Positions 40,040 to 50,224 of a stretch of 64,000 bases of DNA are shown here, one piece after another (within the stretch, counting starts at the first letter, position 1; every line of letters starts with the position of its first letter). Below the pieces are notes generated by a model. That model was not told where the DNA came from, did no database searches, and was given only the letters and a program-made list of their open reading frames with translations. The stretch covers positions 224,468 to 288,467 of the forward strand of contig NZ_FOXA01000003.1 of NCBI RefSeq assembly GCF_900115595.1, read 5' to 3'. The position numbers and the translations under genes are program-made. Source of the stretch: Tranquillimonas alkanivorans. GTDB taxonomy: Bacteria > Pseudomonadota > Alphaproteobacteria > Rhodobacterales > Rhodobacteraceae.

Positions 40040-41116
40040 TCAGCCCGCGCGGAAGTGCTTGCTGAGCTTCAGGCCCTGGCCCTGGTAGTTCGACGCGATT
40101 CCGGCGCCGTAAAGGTGCTGCGGCGGCGCCTCCATCGCCTCGTAGAGCAGCCGCCCGACGACCTGTCCGTGTTCCAGCACGAATGGCGCCTCGTGGCAGC
40201 GGACCTCCAGCACCCCGCGCGATCCCGCGCCGCCCGCCCGGTCCCAGCCGAAGCCGGGGTCAAAGAAGCCGGCGTAGTGCACGCGGAACTCGCCCACCAT
40301 GGCAAGGTATGGCGCCATCTCGGCGGCGTGCGTGGGCGGAATGGTCACCGCCTCGCGGCTGACGAGGATGTAGAAGGCGCCGGGGTCGAGGATGATGCGC
40401 CCGTCGCGGGTGCGGACCTCTTCCCAGTACTCCGACGGGTCGTACTGGCCGATCCGGTCCAGGTCGATCACACCGGTATGCGGCTTCGCGCGGAACCCGG
40501 CGAGGTCGCCGTCGCGCGGGCGCAGATCGACGGAGAAGCCAAGGCCATCGTCGATCACCGCCTCGCCGTTCACCAGCGGCGCTTCGGCATGAAGCGCGGC
40601 AAGCGACGCATCGTCCAGCCGGGCGTCGCCGCGCCGGAAGCGAATCTGGTTCAGCCGCATGCCCGGCCGCACCAGCACCGAGAAGGAGCGGGGACAAATC
40701 TCGGCATAGAGCGGCCCGTCGTAGCCGGCGGGCACACGATCGAACTCGGTCCCCCCGTCAGCGATGGTGCGCGTCAGCAGGTCGAGCCGCCCGGTTGAGC
40801 TCTTGGCGTTGGCGGCGGCTTCCAGGTCGCCGGGCAGGGCCAGCCGCTCCATCAGCGGGACGACGTAGACGCACCCTTTCTCGAGCACTGCGCCGGGGCC
40901 CAAGTCCACCTTGTGCATGGTGAATTCGTCCAGCCGCTCGTCCACCGTCGCGCCGCTGCCGGTCAGGAACGACGCGCGCACGCGATAGGCGGTCGAGCCG
41001 AGACGAAGGTCGAGCGAGGCAGGCTGCACCTGGCCGTCCGCGAAGGGCGCGTCGGACGAGATCGCGCCGTCGTCGATTAGACGCGCGATGGCGCTGTCAG
41101 GCAGAACGCCGGTCAT
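40040..41116 (-). CDS. dcd: dCTP deaminase, long (duplicated) form
   Basis: The enzyme deaminates dCTP to dUTP for thymidylate synthesis. At 358 residues it is nearly twice the standard Dcd of about 190. Two dUTPase-fold halves are visible: SLDLRLGSTAYRVRA to about 170, with GRLDLLTRTIADGGTEFD, and a second half with SVDLRPRDGDLAGFRAK, ISREAVTIPPTHAAEMAPYL and GHPGFGW-like DPGFGWDR. This long form is what I recall from Rhodobacteraceae. The gene lies 34 bp upstream of tRNA-Pro on the same strand, read from the far side. Confidence 0.85.
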   Translation of the reverse strand: MTGVLPDSAIARLIDDGAISSDAPFADGQVQPASLDLRLGSTAYRVRASFLTGSGATVDERLDEFTMHKVDLGPGAVLEKGCVYVVPLMERLALPGDLEAAANAKSSTGRLDLLTRTIADGGTEFDRVPAGYDGPLYAEICPRSFSVLVRPGMRLNQIRFRRGDARLDDASLAALHAEAPLVNGEAVIDDGLGFSVDLRPRDGDLAGFRAKPHTGVIDLDRIGQYDPSEYWEEVRTRDGRIILDPGAFYILVSREAVTIPPTHAAEMAPYLAMVGEFRVHYAGFFDPGFGWDRAGGAGSRGVLEVRCHEAPFVLEHGQVVGRLLYEAMEAPPQHLYGAGIASNYQGQGLKLSKHFRAG

Positions 41117-41150
41117 GCGAACTGCTCCGAATTGATCGTGTGGTCGGTAG

Positions 41151-41227
41151 TGGTCGGGCTAGCAGGACTCGAACCTGCGACCTTCCGTCCCCCAGACGGA
41201 CGCGCTACCAGGCTGCGCCATAGCCCG
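41151..41227 (-). tRNA. trnP: tRNA-Pro (GGG), CCA encoded
   Basis: The cloverleaf can be drawn in full: acceptor CGGGCTA/TAGCCCG, D arm GCGCAGCCTGGTAGCGC, anticodon stem TCCGT/ACGGA with loop CTGGGGG (anticodon GGG), T arm GCAGGTTCGAGTCCTGC, discriminator A and encoded CCA. The total is 77 nt. Confidence 0.96.
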
Positions 41228-41292
41228 ACTGAGGGTCTTTCTACTGATTTGCCGGGGAGCCGCAAGGGGCGATTCCTTTCTTTCCCGCGGCG

Positions 41293-41967
41293 TCAGCCGC
41301 GCCGTTCGGGTGTCGTCATCCGGTCGAGCAGCGCGGCGAGCCGGTCGCGGATCGGACGCAGGGCCCGGGCCCGCTTTGCAAGCTCTTCCCGCGACTTGCG
41401 GCGCAGCCGGTCGGGCACGTCGTTGTCGCTGCCGCGTTCGTCCTCGTCCAACGGGTCCGCCGCGGGCACGTCGGCCTTGGACGAGGAGGGGGCCTGTTCC
41501 GGGGGAACTTCGGCGACCGCGCCCGTCACCGAACCGCCCGTGTTCTCGTGCCCGTCCGGACGCTCGGGCGCCTCTTGTTGCAGCTGCTTCGGCGTGTCCG
41601 CACGGGCGAAGGGAAGGATCTGCGCCTCGCCCTCTGCATGCGGCTCGGTGGCCTCGATGGTAATGTCGGCCTCCGGCGCCTCTTCTTCGCCGTTCAGCGG
41701 CGGGGACAAGTCCGCGACGTGCTTCACGCCCTTTTCGCGCAGAAGCTTCTGGACGCCGCGAATCGTCAGCCCGTCGTCGTGCAGCAGCCGCTTGATGCCG
41801 CCAAGCAGTTCCATGTCGGACGGGCGATAGTAGCGGCGGCCGCCCGCGCGCTTGACCGGCTTGATCTGGGTGAATCGGCTTTCCCAGAAGCGCAGGACGT
41901 GCGTGGGCACGTCGAGCCACTCAGCCACCTCCGAGATGGTGCGAAAAGCGTCCTTAGATTTCTCCAT
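41293..41967 (-). CDS. MerR-family transcriptional regulator
   Basis: The 224-residue protein has an N-terminal MerR winged HTH (about 8-75: [47 protein letters not shown]). A long acidic, low-complexity linker and a short basic C-terminus ([19 protein letters not shown]) follow. No ligand-binding Cys are visible. It lies immediately downstream of ihfA (4-bp gap), the order common in alphaproteobacteria. Targets are unknown. Confidence 0.9.
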   Translation of the reverse strand: MEKSKDAFRTISEVAEWLDVPTHVLRFWESRFTQIKPVKRAGGRRYYRPSDMELLGGIKRLLHDDGLTIRGVQKLLREKGVKHVADLSPPLNGEEEAPEADITIEATEPHAEGEAQILPFARADTPKQLQQEAPERPDGHENTGGSVTGAVAEVPPEQAPSSSKADVPAADPLDEDERGSDNDVPDRLRRKSREELAKRARALRPIRDRLAALLDRMTTPERRG

Positions 41968-41971
41968 CAGC

Positions 41972-42274
41972 TCAGGTCTTGTTGCCCGCGGCGACCCGAT
42001 CCTTCATCAGGTGCGACGGGCGGAAGGTCAGAACCCGTCGGGGATGAATCGGCACCTCCTCCCCCGTCTTGGGGTTCCGGCCCACGCGCGCGGCCTTGGA
42101 CCGAACGCTGAAGGTGCCGAAAGAGGAAATCTTTACCTGTTCGCCGTCCACCAGCGCGTCGGACATGTGCTGCAACACGGACTCGACCAGTTGCGCCGAC
42201 TCGTTCCGGCTCAGGCCGACCTCGCGGAACACCGCTTCGCTGAGGTCCATGCGCGTCAGCGTCTTTTCACCCAT
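41972..42274 (-). CDS. ihfA: Integration host factor subunit alpha
   Basis: IHF bends DNA strongly, aiding recombination, replication and sigma-54 transcription. The 100-residue HU-fold protein has [60 protein letters not shown] with the intercalating Pro on the beta arm, and [11 protein letters not shown]. The alpha subunit is indicated by the [13 protein letters not shown] segment. It lies upstream of the MerR gene and downstream of fabH on the same strand. Confidence 0.95.
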   Translation of the reverse strand: MGEKTLTRMDLSEAVFREVGLSRNESAQLVESVLQHMSDALVDGEQVKISSFGTFSVRSKAARVGRNPKTGEEVPIHPRRVLTFRPSHLMKDRVAAGNKT

Positions 42275-42302
42275 GACTCGTTATCCCCCAAGGATTTGGA
42301 CG

Positions 42303-42331
42303 AGCATGAGGGACGGGGTTTTCCGAGTCAA
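42303..42331 (-). promoter_or_regulatory. Possible ihfA promoter
   Basis: On the minus strand TTGACT (42331-42326) is followed after 17 bp by CATGCT (42308-42303), just before the ihfA start. The -35 is good; the -10 is poor. Confidence 0.3.
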
Positions 42332-42372
42332 TATCAACGGGTTGCGTGCTCCCGTTGAGGACGTGTCTCAGC

Positions 42373-43344
42373 CTACCAGCGCAGGACGACCGAGCCCCAG
42401 GCCAGGCCGCCTCCGATGGCCTCGGTGACCACGACGTCGCCTTCCTTGATCTGGCCGCGTGCCTTGCCGACAGACAGAGCCAGCGGGATCGAGGCGGCCG
42501 AGGTGTTGCCGTGATCCTGAACGGTCACGACCACCTTGTCCATCGACAGGCCCATCTTCTGCGCCGTCGCCTTGATGATGCGCAGGTTTGCCTGGTGCGG
42601 CACGATCCAGTCGACGTCCTGCGCCGACAGCCCGGCGCGGTCGAGCGCCCGGTGCGCCGTCTGGGCCAGCTTCTCGACCGCGTGGCGGAAGACCTCCTTG
42701 CCCTGCATCCGCAGGAAGCCGGTGGTCTGGGTCGACACGCCGCCGTCGACGTACAGGATCTCGCGGTGCCGCCCGTCCGAGTTCAGGTCGGTCGACAGGA
42801 TACCGCGATCTTCGTTCGTGCCTGCGCCCTCATGCGCCTCGAGGATGACCGCACCGGCACCGTCGCCGAACAGCACGCAGGTCGAGCGATCGGACCAGTC
42901 CATGATCTTCGAGAACGTCTCGGCCCCGATGACCAGCACCCGCTTTGATTGGCCCGAGACAATCAGCGCATTGGCGTTGGTCATCGCATAGACGAACCCC
43001 GCGCAGACCGCCTGCACGTCGAAGGCGAAGCCGTGCGTCATGCCGAGCGCGGCCTGCACCATGGTTCCCACCGAGGGGAAGGTCAGGTCGGGCGTCGAGG
43101 TCGCGACGATCACCGTGTCGATGTCGTCGACCTCCAGCCCCGCATCCGCCAGCGCCGCCTTCGCCGCGCGCGTGGCAAGGTCCGAAGTCGTCTGCCCCTC
43201 GGCCGCGAAGTGCCGCCGCTCGATGCCGGAGCGGCTGCGAATCCACTCGTCGGATGTTTCGAGCGTCTTCTCGAACTCGCTGTTCGGGACCACGCGGTCG
43301 GGCAGGTAGTGTCCGACCCCGCGGACCACGGCGCGTCGTGTCAT
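42373..43344 (-). CDS. fabH: 3-oxoacyl-ACP synthase III (FabH)
   Basis: FabH condenses acetyl-CoA with malonyl-ACP to start fatty acid synthesis. The 323-residue enzyme has the Cys-His-Asn triad in context: VQAVCAGFVYAM (Cys near 112), WIVPHQANLRII (His near 249) and HGNTSAASIPLAL (Asn near 279). Its ATG overlaps the plsX stop by four bases, so plsX-fabH are coupled, the usual arrangement. Confidence 0.97.
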   Translation of the reverse strand: MTRRAVVRGVGHYLPDRVVPNSEFEKTLETSDEWIRSRSGIERRHFAAEGQTTSDLATRAAKAALADAGLEVDDIDTVIVATSTPDLTFPSVGTMVQAALGMTHGFAFDVQAVCAGFVYAMTNANALIVSGQSKRVLVIGAETFSKIMDWSDRSTCVLFGDGAGAVILEAHEGAGTNEDRGILSTDLNSDGRHREILYVDGGVSTQTTGFLRMQGKEVFRHAVEKLAQTAHRALDRAGLSAQDVDWIVPHQANLRIIKATAQKMGLSMDKVVVTVQDHGNTSAASIPLALSVGKARGQIKEGDVVVTEAIGGGLAWGSVVLRW

Positions 43345-44438
43345 CGGCTCTCACCGCTGGTTTCGGTTGCGGTATCCTGACGGTGCGCCCCGGCGGACGC
43401 AACACGTGCGGCAAGGCGCTGGTTGAAGCCCGACTCCGCAAGGCGATAAGCGAGCTTGATGGCGGCCGAGAAGCCGGTGGCGTCGGCGGATCCGTGGCTC
43501 TTGACCACGGTGCCGTTGAGCCCGAGGAACACGCCGCCGTTGACCCGGCGCGGATCGATGCGCTTTTGCAGGCGCTTGAGCGAGGTCAGCGCCAGCAGCG
43601 CCGCCACGCGCGACAGGGGCGTGTAGCGGAACGCCTCGCCCAGCAGGTCGCGGATCAGGCCTGCGGTGCCTTCGCCGGTCTTGAGTGCGACATTGCCTGT
43701 GAAGCCGTCGGTCACGATCACGTCCACCCGGTCCGACGGGATGTCGCCGCCCTCGACGAAGCCCACGAAATCGAATTGCCCGGCAGGGGCGGCGTCGGCC
43801 ATGAGGTCGTGCGCGACCTTCAGCTCGGCGCGGCCCTTGTGTTCCTCGGTGCCGACGTTCAGCAGGCCGACGCGCGGCCGCTCCAGGCCCAGCCCGTTGC
43901 GCGCATACGATGTGCCCATCAACGCGAACTGAAGCAGGTCGTCCTGGTCGGCGCGGATATCGGCGCCCACGTCGAGCATGACGTTGAAGCCGCCGGGATT
44001 GCGCGAGGGCCAGAGACAGGCGATGGCGGGGCGGTTCACCCCTTCGAGCTTGCGCAGACGCACCATCGACAGCGCCATCAACGCGCCGGTGTTGCCGCAC
44101 GACACGACGGCCTGCGCATCGCCGCCGCGCACGGCCTCGATCGCCGACCACATCGACGTGCCCTTGCCTTGGCGCATCACGTGGCTCGGCTTGTCGCCCA
44201 TCGCGACGACGCGCTCGGCATCCCGGATTTCGCAGCGGGAGCCGAGCTTGCGCTTCTCGATCAGCGGTTCGAGCTCGGCGCGAGGGCCGTGCACGATGAA
44301 CCCGATCTCGGGGTTCTTCTTGGCCGACGCGGCCATGCCGTCGACCACGGCCGCAGGGCCGCGGTCGCCGCCCATGGCGTCGACCGAGATCACGATCCGC
44401 TTGCCGGAGGATGTGTCGCCGGAGTGTCGCGCCTGCAT
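43341..44438 (-). CDS. plsX: Phosphate acyltransferase PlsX
   Basis: PlsX makes acyl-phosphate from acyl-ACP for phospholipid synthesis. The 365-residue protein has VISVDAMGGDRGPAAVVDGM, SCGNTGALMALSMVRL and GDIPSDRVDVIVTDGFTGNVALKTGEG, all standard. An N-terminal extension of about 15 residues precedes the usual start. It lies 22 bp downstream of rpmF. Confidence 0.97.
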   Translation of the reverse strand: MQARHSGDTSSGKRIVISVDAMGGDRGPAAVVDGMAASAKKNPEIGFIVHGPRAELEPLIEKRKLGSRCEIRDAERVVAMGDKPSHVMRQGKGTSMWSAIEAVRGGDAQAVVSCGNTGALMALSMVRLRKLEGVNRPAIACLWPSRNPGGFNVMLDVGADIRADQDDLLQFALMGTSYARNGLGLERPRVGLLNVGTEEHKGRAELKVAHDLMADAAPAGQFDFVGFVEGGDIPSDRVDVIVTDGFTGNVALKTGEGTAGLIRDLLGEAFRYTPLSRVAALLALTSLKRLQKRIDPRRVNGGVFLGLNGTVVKSHGSADATGFSAAIKLAYRLAESGFNQRLAARVASAGAHRQDTATETSGESR

Positions 44439-44460
44439 TTCAGCAAGCCCCCGCGGGGGC

Positions 44461-44667
44461 TCAGGCCGCGTCTTCGTCCAGGTCGACTTCGTCCGCCTGG
44501 GCCACGACCTCGCGGTCGTCGTAGTGGCCGCAGGCGCCGCAGACGTGGTGCGGGCGCTTGAGTTCGCCGCAGTTCGGGCACTCGGCCGGGTTACCGGCGG
44601 TCAGCGAGTCGTGGGCCCGGCGCATGTTGCGGCGCGACTTCGTGACTTTATTCTGAGGGACAGCCAT
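44461..44667 (-). CDS. rpmF: 50S ribosomal protein L32
   Basis: The 68-residue protein begins [22 protein letters not shown] and carries a zinc-ribbon [18 protein letters not shown] (four Cys, the C+ form). The C-terminal tail VDLDEDAA is acidic. It is located between the DUF177 gene and plsX, the conserved rpmF-plsX pairing. Confidence 0.98.
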   Translation of the reverse strand: MAVPQNKVTKSRRNMRRAHDSLTAGNPAECPNCGELKRPHHVCGACGHYDDREVVAQADEVDLDEDAA

Positions 44668-44818
44668 GTCTCAACCTCGGGTAGCTTGGGGGCCGCATGG
44701 CCCGTGTGTCGGATAAATCTCGCGGGGCTTTACGCCGATGCGTCATGCCTTGCAAGCCCCGGGGGAGACGAGCGGCGAAAGATACAGTTTTTCCGCGCCC
44801 GCGCAAGCGTCCCGCGCC

Positions 44819-45376
44819 TCACTCCTCGTCGTCACGCCCGGTCAGTTTGTCGCGCAGGGAGGAAAGACCGGCGAACGGGCGCAGCGCCTCGTCGGTTAGC
44901 GGCGCGCGCCCCGGCTCGGCATAGACCGCTTCGCCCAGCTCGGCGCCCGGCGCGCGCGGGAACGGGGGCAGGGCGAGCGCCAGCGCCTCGACCATGACCG
45001 CGCCCAGGTCGACCGTGGCGCGCAGCGGCTCGGCCGTCTCGTCCTCGGGCATCTCGACCTCGCCGCCTTCGGGCGCCTCGGGCATGTCGGCCAGCCATCG
45101 CCGCGTCACCGGCTCGTCGAGCCGCGTGCTCACCGGTTCAAGCGTGACGCCGCAGGGCTGCACCACCGTCGCGCCCAGCTCGCCATCGAAGCGCCAGTCG
45201 TTGCGTCCCTCGGGCGTCAGGCGGCCCTGAAGGCGCAGCTTGCGCACCGAAACGATGCCGAGTTCCTCGGCCACGGCGGCGCGCGTGTCGGCGTCGGGTT
45301 CGATCTTCACCTCACGACCTTCGCGCGCACCGGGCGCGTTCAGGCGGACGGGGTGGCTCCAAGGGCTATCGGTCAT
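44819..45376 (-). CDS. DUF177 (YceD-like) protein
   Basis: The 185-residue protein matches YceD/DUF177, which is almost always next to rpmF and is implicated in 23S rRNA or ribosome maturation. Conserved-looking pieces are LRLQGRLTPEGRNDWRFDGELGATVVQPCGVTLEPV with the family Cys and an acidic stretch EMPEDETAEPL. The start ATG at 45376 follows a typical MTDSPWSHPVRL opening. It heads the rpmF-plsX-fabH direction, 150 bp upstream of rpmF. Confidence 0.88.
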   Translation of the reverse strand: MTDSPWSHPVRLNAPGAREGREVKIEPDADTRAAVAEELGIVSVRKLRLQGRLTPEGRNDWRFDGELGATVVQPCGVTLEPVSTRLDEPVTRRWLADMPEAPEGGEVEMPEDETAEPLRATVDLGAVMVEALALALPPFPRAPGAELGEAVYAEPGRAPLTDEALRPFAGLSSLRDKLTGRDDEE

Positions 45377-45456
45377 GGCGCGTTCCATTCTTGAACAGGG
45401 GCCTGTCCTTCTGTAATGCCGGTATCCGGGCAAAAAGTGCTACGCAAGGGGATGAG

Positions 45457-45918
45457 ATGGGCAAAGTGTTGCGCACGACGCGTCTGGCGGCAATCCTGGC
45501 CGTCGGTCTCGCCGCTGCGGCGTGCAGCCCGATCTATCGCAATCACGGGTATGTCCCCACGGACCGCGACCTTGCCGACCTGTCGGTGGGGATCGACACC
45601 CGCGACACCGTCGCCGCCGCCGTTGGCCGGCCGAGCGCGGCGGGCCTGCTGAAAGAATCGGGCTGGTACTATGTCCAGAGCCGCTGGCGGCACTATGGCG
45701 CCTTCGAGCCGAGGGAGATCGACCGGCAGGTGGTCGCCATCTCGTTCAACGACGGCGGCGTGATCACCAACATCGAGCGTTTCGGCCTGGAAGAGGGCCG
45801 CGTCGTGCCCCTGTCGCGCCGCGTGACCGACAGCAACATCGCCGGCATCTCGTTCCTGCGGCAACTCTTCGGCAGCGTCGGCAACTTCACGGCCGACCAG
45901 CTTCTCGGCGACGACTGA
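45457..45918 (+). CDS. bamE: Outer membrane assembly lipoprotein BamE (SmpA/OmlA)
   Basis: BamE is an accessory subunit of the BAM complex that inserts outer-membrane barrels. The 153-residue lipoprotein has a lipobox AAAC (Cys near 24), RDLADLSVGIDTRDTVAAAVGRPSAAG and SGWYYVQSRWRHYGAFEPREIDRQVVAISFNDGGVI, which match the OmlA fold. The start ATG at 45457 is chosen because the signal peptide begins there. It diverges from the DUF177 gene (80 bp), and converges on msrB. Confidence 0.92.
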   Translation: MGKVLRTTRLAAILAVGLAAAACSPIYRNHGYVPTDRDLADLSVGIDTRDTVAAAVGRPSAAGLLKESGWYYVQSRWRHYGAFEPREIDRQVVAISFNDGGVITNIERFGLEEGRVVPLSRRVTDSNIAGISFLRQLFGSVGNFTADQLLGDD

Positions 45919-45920
45919 GC

Positions 45921-45940
45921 GCGGGGCCCGCAGGCCCCGC
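45921..45940. terminator. Hairpin between convergent bamE and msrB
   Basis: GCGGGGCC-CGCA-GGCCCCGC is a perfect 8-bp stem starting two bases after the bamE stop. No T-run follows; a weak bidirectional terminator. Confidence 0.45.
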
Positions 45941-45950
45941 AGCACCGGTC

Positions 45951-46346
45951 TCATCCGTTCTCCGGCTCGAACTCGAGCGCCACGCCGTTCAGGCAGTAAC
46001 GCAGGCCCGTGGGCTGCGGCCCGTCTGGGAAGACGTGGCCCAGATGCGCGTCGCACCGGTTGCAGTGGACCTCGGTGCGCTTCATGAACCAGCTCCGGTC
46101 TTCCTGCTCGCCCACCATCTCGGGGTCGAGCGGCTGCCAGAAGGACGGCCAGCCGGTGCCGGAGTCGAACTTGTGCGCCTGGTCGAACAGCGGTGCCCCG
46201 CAGCAGACGCACCGAAACGTGCCGGGCTCCTTCGGGAAGTCGTCGTGGGTGAAGGCGCGTTCGGTCCCGTGCTTGCGGGTGACCTTGTACGTCAGATCGT
46301 CGAGCTGTTCGCGCCATTCCGCGTCTGACTTAATGACTTTATCCAT
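45951..46346 (-). CDS. msrB: Peptide methionine-(R)-S-oxide reductase
   Basis: MsrB repairs R-methionine sulphoxide. The 131-residue enzyme has the zinc ligands CVCC and CNRC, GWPSFWQPL in the active-site region, and the catalytic Cys in RYCLNGVALEF. The start ATG at 46346 gives the usual length; a GTG at 46400 would add 18 residues. It is divergent from olsB (108 bp). Confidence 0.95.
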   Translation of the reverse strand: MDKVIKSDAEWREQLDDLTYKVTRKHGTERAFTHDDFPKEPGTFRCVCCGAPLFDQAHKFDSGTGWPSFWQPLDPEMVGEQEDRSWFMKRTEVHCNRCDAHLGHVFPDGPQPTGLRYCLNGVALEFEPENG

Positions 46347-46454
46347 GATCTCGGGGAACCTTTCCTTGTACTGGTCGTCATATCTTGTGTGACGGTGCAC
46401 GCTGAAACATACTTAGGCGACGAGGCGGGTCATCCAAGGCAGAGGAACCCGGGC

Positions 46455-47219
46455 ATGCCGACCCTGACGCGCGGGCGCTACGCAGCCCGCCTGGCCGAGA
46501 GCGACGAGGACGTACGTGCGGCGCAACGGTTGCGCTATTCCGCCTTCCGCGCCGGCACCGGCGCCGCGGAGCGCGATGACGGTCGCGACGAAGACCCCTT
46601 CGATGCCCTTTGTGATCACATCCTTGTCGAGGACGAGGCCACGGGCGAACTGGTCTGCTGCTTCCGCCTGCTTCCGCTCAAGGGCGGTTTCGAGATCAAG
46701 CGCAGCTATTCGGCCCAATGGTACGAACTCTCGGCACTTGAAGCATACGAGGGCCCGATGGTCGAAATGGGCCGCTTCTGCATACGGCCCGGGTTGAAGG
46801 ATCCCGACATCCTGCGCGTGGCTTGGGCGGCCATGGCGCAATACGTGGACGATCGCGGGGTCGAGATGCTGTTCGGCTGCTCCTCCTTCCACGGCACCGA
46901 TGCGGAGGCGTATGCCGACGCCTTCGCCATCCTGCGCGACCGTCACCTCGCGCCGAAGCGCTGGCTGCCGAAGGTCAAGGCGCCCAACGTCTTCCGTTTC
47001 GCGCAAAGACTGCGGCTCAAGCCCGACGCCAAGCGCGGCATGCTGTCGATGCCGCCGCTGCTGCGCAGCTATTTGGTGATGGGCGGCTGGGTGTCGGACC
47101 ATGCGGTGGTGGACCCGGACATGAACACGCTTCACGTCTTCACCGGCCTCGAGATCTCGGCGATCCCACCGGGCCGCGCGCGGCTTCTTCGCGGGGTGGC
47201 GGAACAGGGGGCGGCGTGA
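46455..47219 (+). CDS. olsB: Ornithine lipid N-acyltransferase (OlsB-like GNAT)
   Basis: OlsB transfers a 3-hydroxyacyl group from ACP to ornithine, giving lyso-ornithine lipid. The 254-residue protein matches the family (RYAARLAESDEDVRAAQRLRYSAFR, DPFDALCDHILVEDEATGELVCCFRLLP, ELSRF-like MVEMGRFCIRPG, LFGCSSFHGTDA). OlsA, the partner O-acyltransferase, is not adjacent; instead the stop overlaps a homocysteine methyltransferase start (GTGA). AGAGGAA lies nine bases before the ATG. Confidence 0.88.
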   Translation: MPTLTRGRYAARLAESDEDVRAAQRLRYSAFRAGTGAAERDDGRDEDPFDALCDHILVEDEATGELVCCFRLLPLKGGFEIKRSYSAQWYELSALEAYEGPMVEMGRFCIRPGLKDPDILRVAWAAMAQYVDDRGVEMLFGCSSFHGTDAEAYADAFAILRDRHLAPKRWLPKVKAPNVFRFAQRLRLKPDAKRGMLSMPPLLRSYLVMGGWVSDHAVVDPDMNTLHVFTGLEISAIPPGRARLLRGVAEQGAA

Positions 47220-48142
47220 CGGCGCGCTACGATACGGCGATGACGCGGCTGCGGGCCGGCGGGGTGATGATCCTCGACGGCGGTGTGTCCACCGAACTCG
47301 AAAAACGCGGCGCGGCGATGGACGACGCGGCGTGGTCCGGCCGGGTGGCGCTCGACGACTACCAGCGGCTGGTCGAGGTGCACCTGTCGTTCATCGAGGC
47401 AGGGGCCGAGATCATCACCACCAATACCTATGCCACCTCGCGCCTCGTGCTCGAGCGCGCGGGGCTGGGCGGCCGGGTGGAAGAGATCAACCGCCGCGCG
47501 GTCGAGGCGGCATTCGAGGCGCGGGCGCGGTCGGGGCGTGACGACATCCTCGTGGCCGGCTCCGTGTCGCACATGATCCCCGTCGAACCCGGCGGCTATG
47601 GCCCCGACCTGTCGCGCGACCCGCCCAAGGCCGAGTTGTGCGCGGTGTTCGAAGAGATGCGGCGGCTGCACGAACGCCTGGGCGTCGACGTAGTCTTGCT
47701 CGAAATGCTGTCCGCCCCAACGCGGATGGAGGCGATGTTCGAGGCGATGGAGGGCGCGACGCTTCCGGTCTGGTGCGGACTTGCCGCACGGCGCACCGAC
47801 GAGGGCCTGCGCGCCTGGCATGACCCCGACACGCCTTTCGCCGACATCGCGGCGATGGCGGCCGGGCAGGGCTTTCATGCGCTTGGGATCATGCACAGCT
47901 CGGCCGAGCTGATCGGCGCGGCGCTGGACGACTTGCGCGCGGTCTTCGACGGGCCGCTGATGGCCTATCCGGACTCGGGCTATTTCGAGATGCCGCACTG
48001 GAAGTTCGTGGACGTCATCGCGCCCGGGCGGCTGTCCGAAATGGCCGAGGACTGGCGTTCGCGGGGGGCGCAGGTCATCGGCGGCTGCTGCGGTCTGGGG
48101 CCCGAGCACATCGCCGCGCTTTCGCCCCTGCGGACGGCGTGA
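47216..48142 (+). CDS. Homocysteine S-methyltransferase family protein
   Basis: The 308-residue TIM-barrel protein is of the Hcy methyltransferase family (PF02574), which moves a methyl to homocysteine to form methionine. Visible are MILDGGVSTELEKRGAAM and TNTYATSRLVLERAG. The C-terminal zinc pair is present as GGCC (Cys291, Cys292). The third zinc ligand, normally Cys in a GxNC motif, is here GIMHSS with His227. Start is GTG overlapping olsB; an ATG at 47240 is possible. With the operon at 53-58 kb it could form part of a split methionine synthase. Confidence 0.85.
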   Translation: MTARYDTAMTRLRAGGVMILDGGVSTELEKRGAAMDDAAWSGRVALDDYQRLVEVHLSFIEAGAEIITTNTYATSRLVLERAGLGGRVEEINRRAVEAAFEARARSGRDDILVAGSVSHMIPVEPGGYGPDLSRDPPKAELCAVFEEMRRLHERLGVDVVLLEMLSAPTRMEAMFEAMEGATLPVWCGLAARRTDEGLRAWHDPDTPFADIAAMAAGQGFHALGIMHSSAELIGAALDDLRAVFDGPLMAYPDSGYFEMPHWKFVDVIAPGRLSEMAEDWRSRGAQVIGGCCGLGPEHIAALSPLRTA

Positions 48143-48147
48143 CAGGC

Positions 48148-48183
48148 GGAGTTTGCAAACCCCGTTCTGGAGTTTGCAAACCC
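48148..48183. promoter_or_regulatory. Tandem GTTTGCAAAC palindromes upstream of uup
   Basis: Two identical 15-mers, GGAGTTTGCAAACCC, at 48148-48162 and 48169-48183 are exactly 21 bp apart (two helical turns). Each holds the perfect palindrome GTTTGCAAAC. This looks like a two-site operator. The TTTGCAAA core recalls sites reported for ScfR/RamB-type acyl-CoA regulators, but that is inference. Confidence 0.55.
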
Positions 48184-48194
48184 GCTGCCGGACG

Positions 48195-48221
48195 TTGACG
48201 GCGTTCATGGCCGGCTATAGC
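48195..48221 (+). promoter_or_regulatory. Possible uup promoter
   Basis: TTGACG (48195-48200) and TATAGC (48216-48221) with a 15-bp spacer lie just downstream of the tandem palindromes and 9 bp before the ATG. The short spacer makes this weak or regulator-dependent. Confidence 0.35.
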
Positions 48222-48229
48222 TGCGGCGC

Positions 48230-50059
<1,830 letters not shown>

Positions 50060-50224
50060 GCGGCTTGCCGCCGACGTCAGGTCACCCTGCGCGCAAGAGC
50101 GCTTATTGCACTTTGGCACGAAACCCGTGGCTTCCTCATGCGTAGTAGGAATGCGAAGCCAGCGGTGTCGGCACTGGGATCCAGCCGACCCGGATTGCCT
50201 CGCAATGGATTCAAGGAGACTACC

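Noticed and set aside
42335..42357. Hairpin CAACGGG..CCCGTTG as a fabH terminator
   Set aside because: The stem is only 7 bp with a 9-base loop and no T-run; probably chance or part of the ihfA leader.
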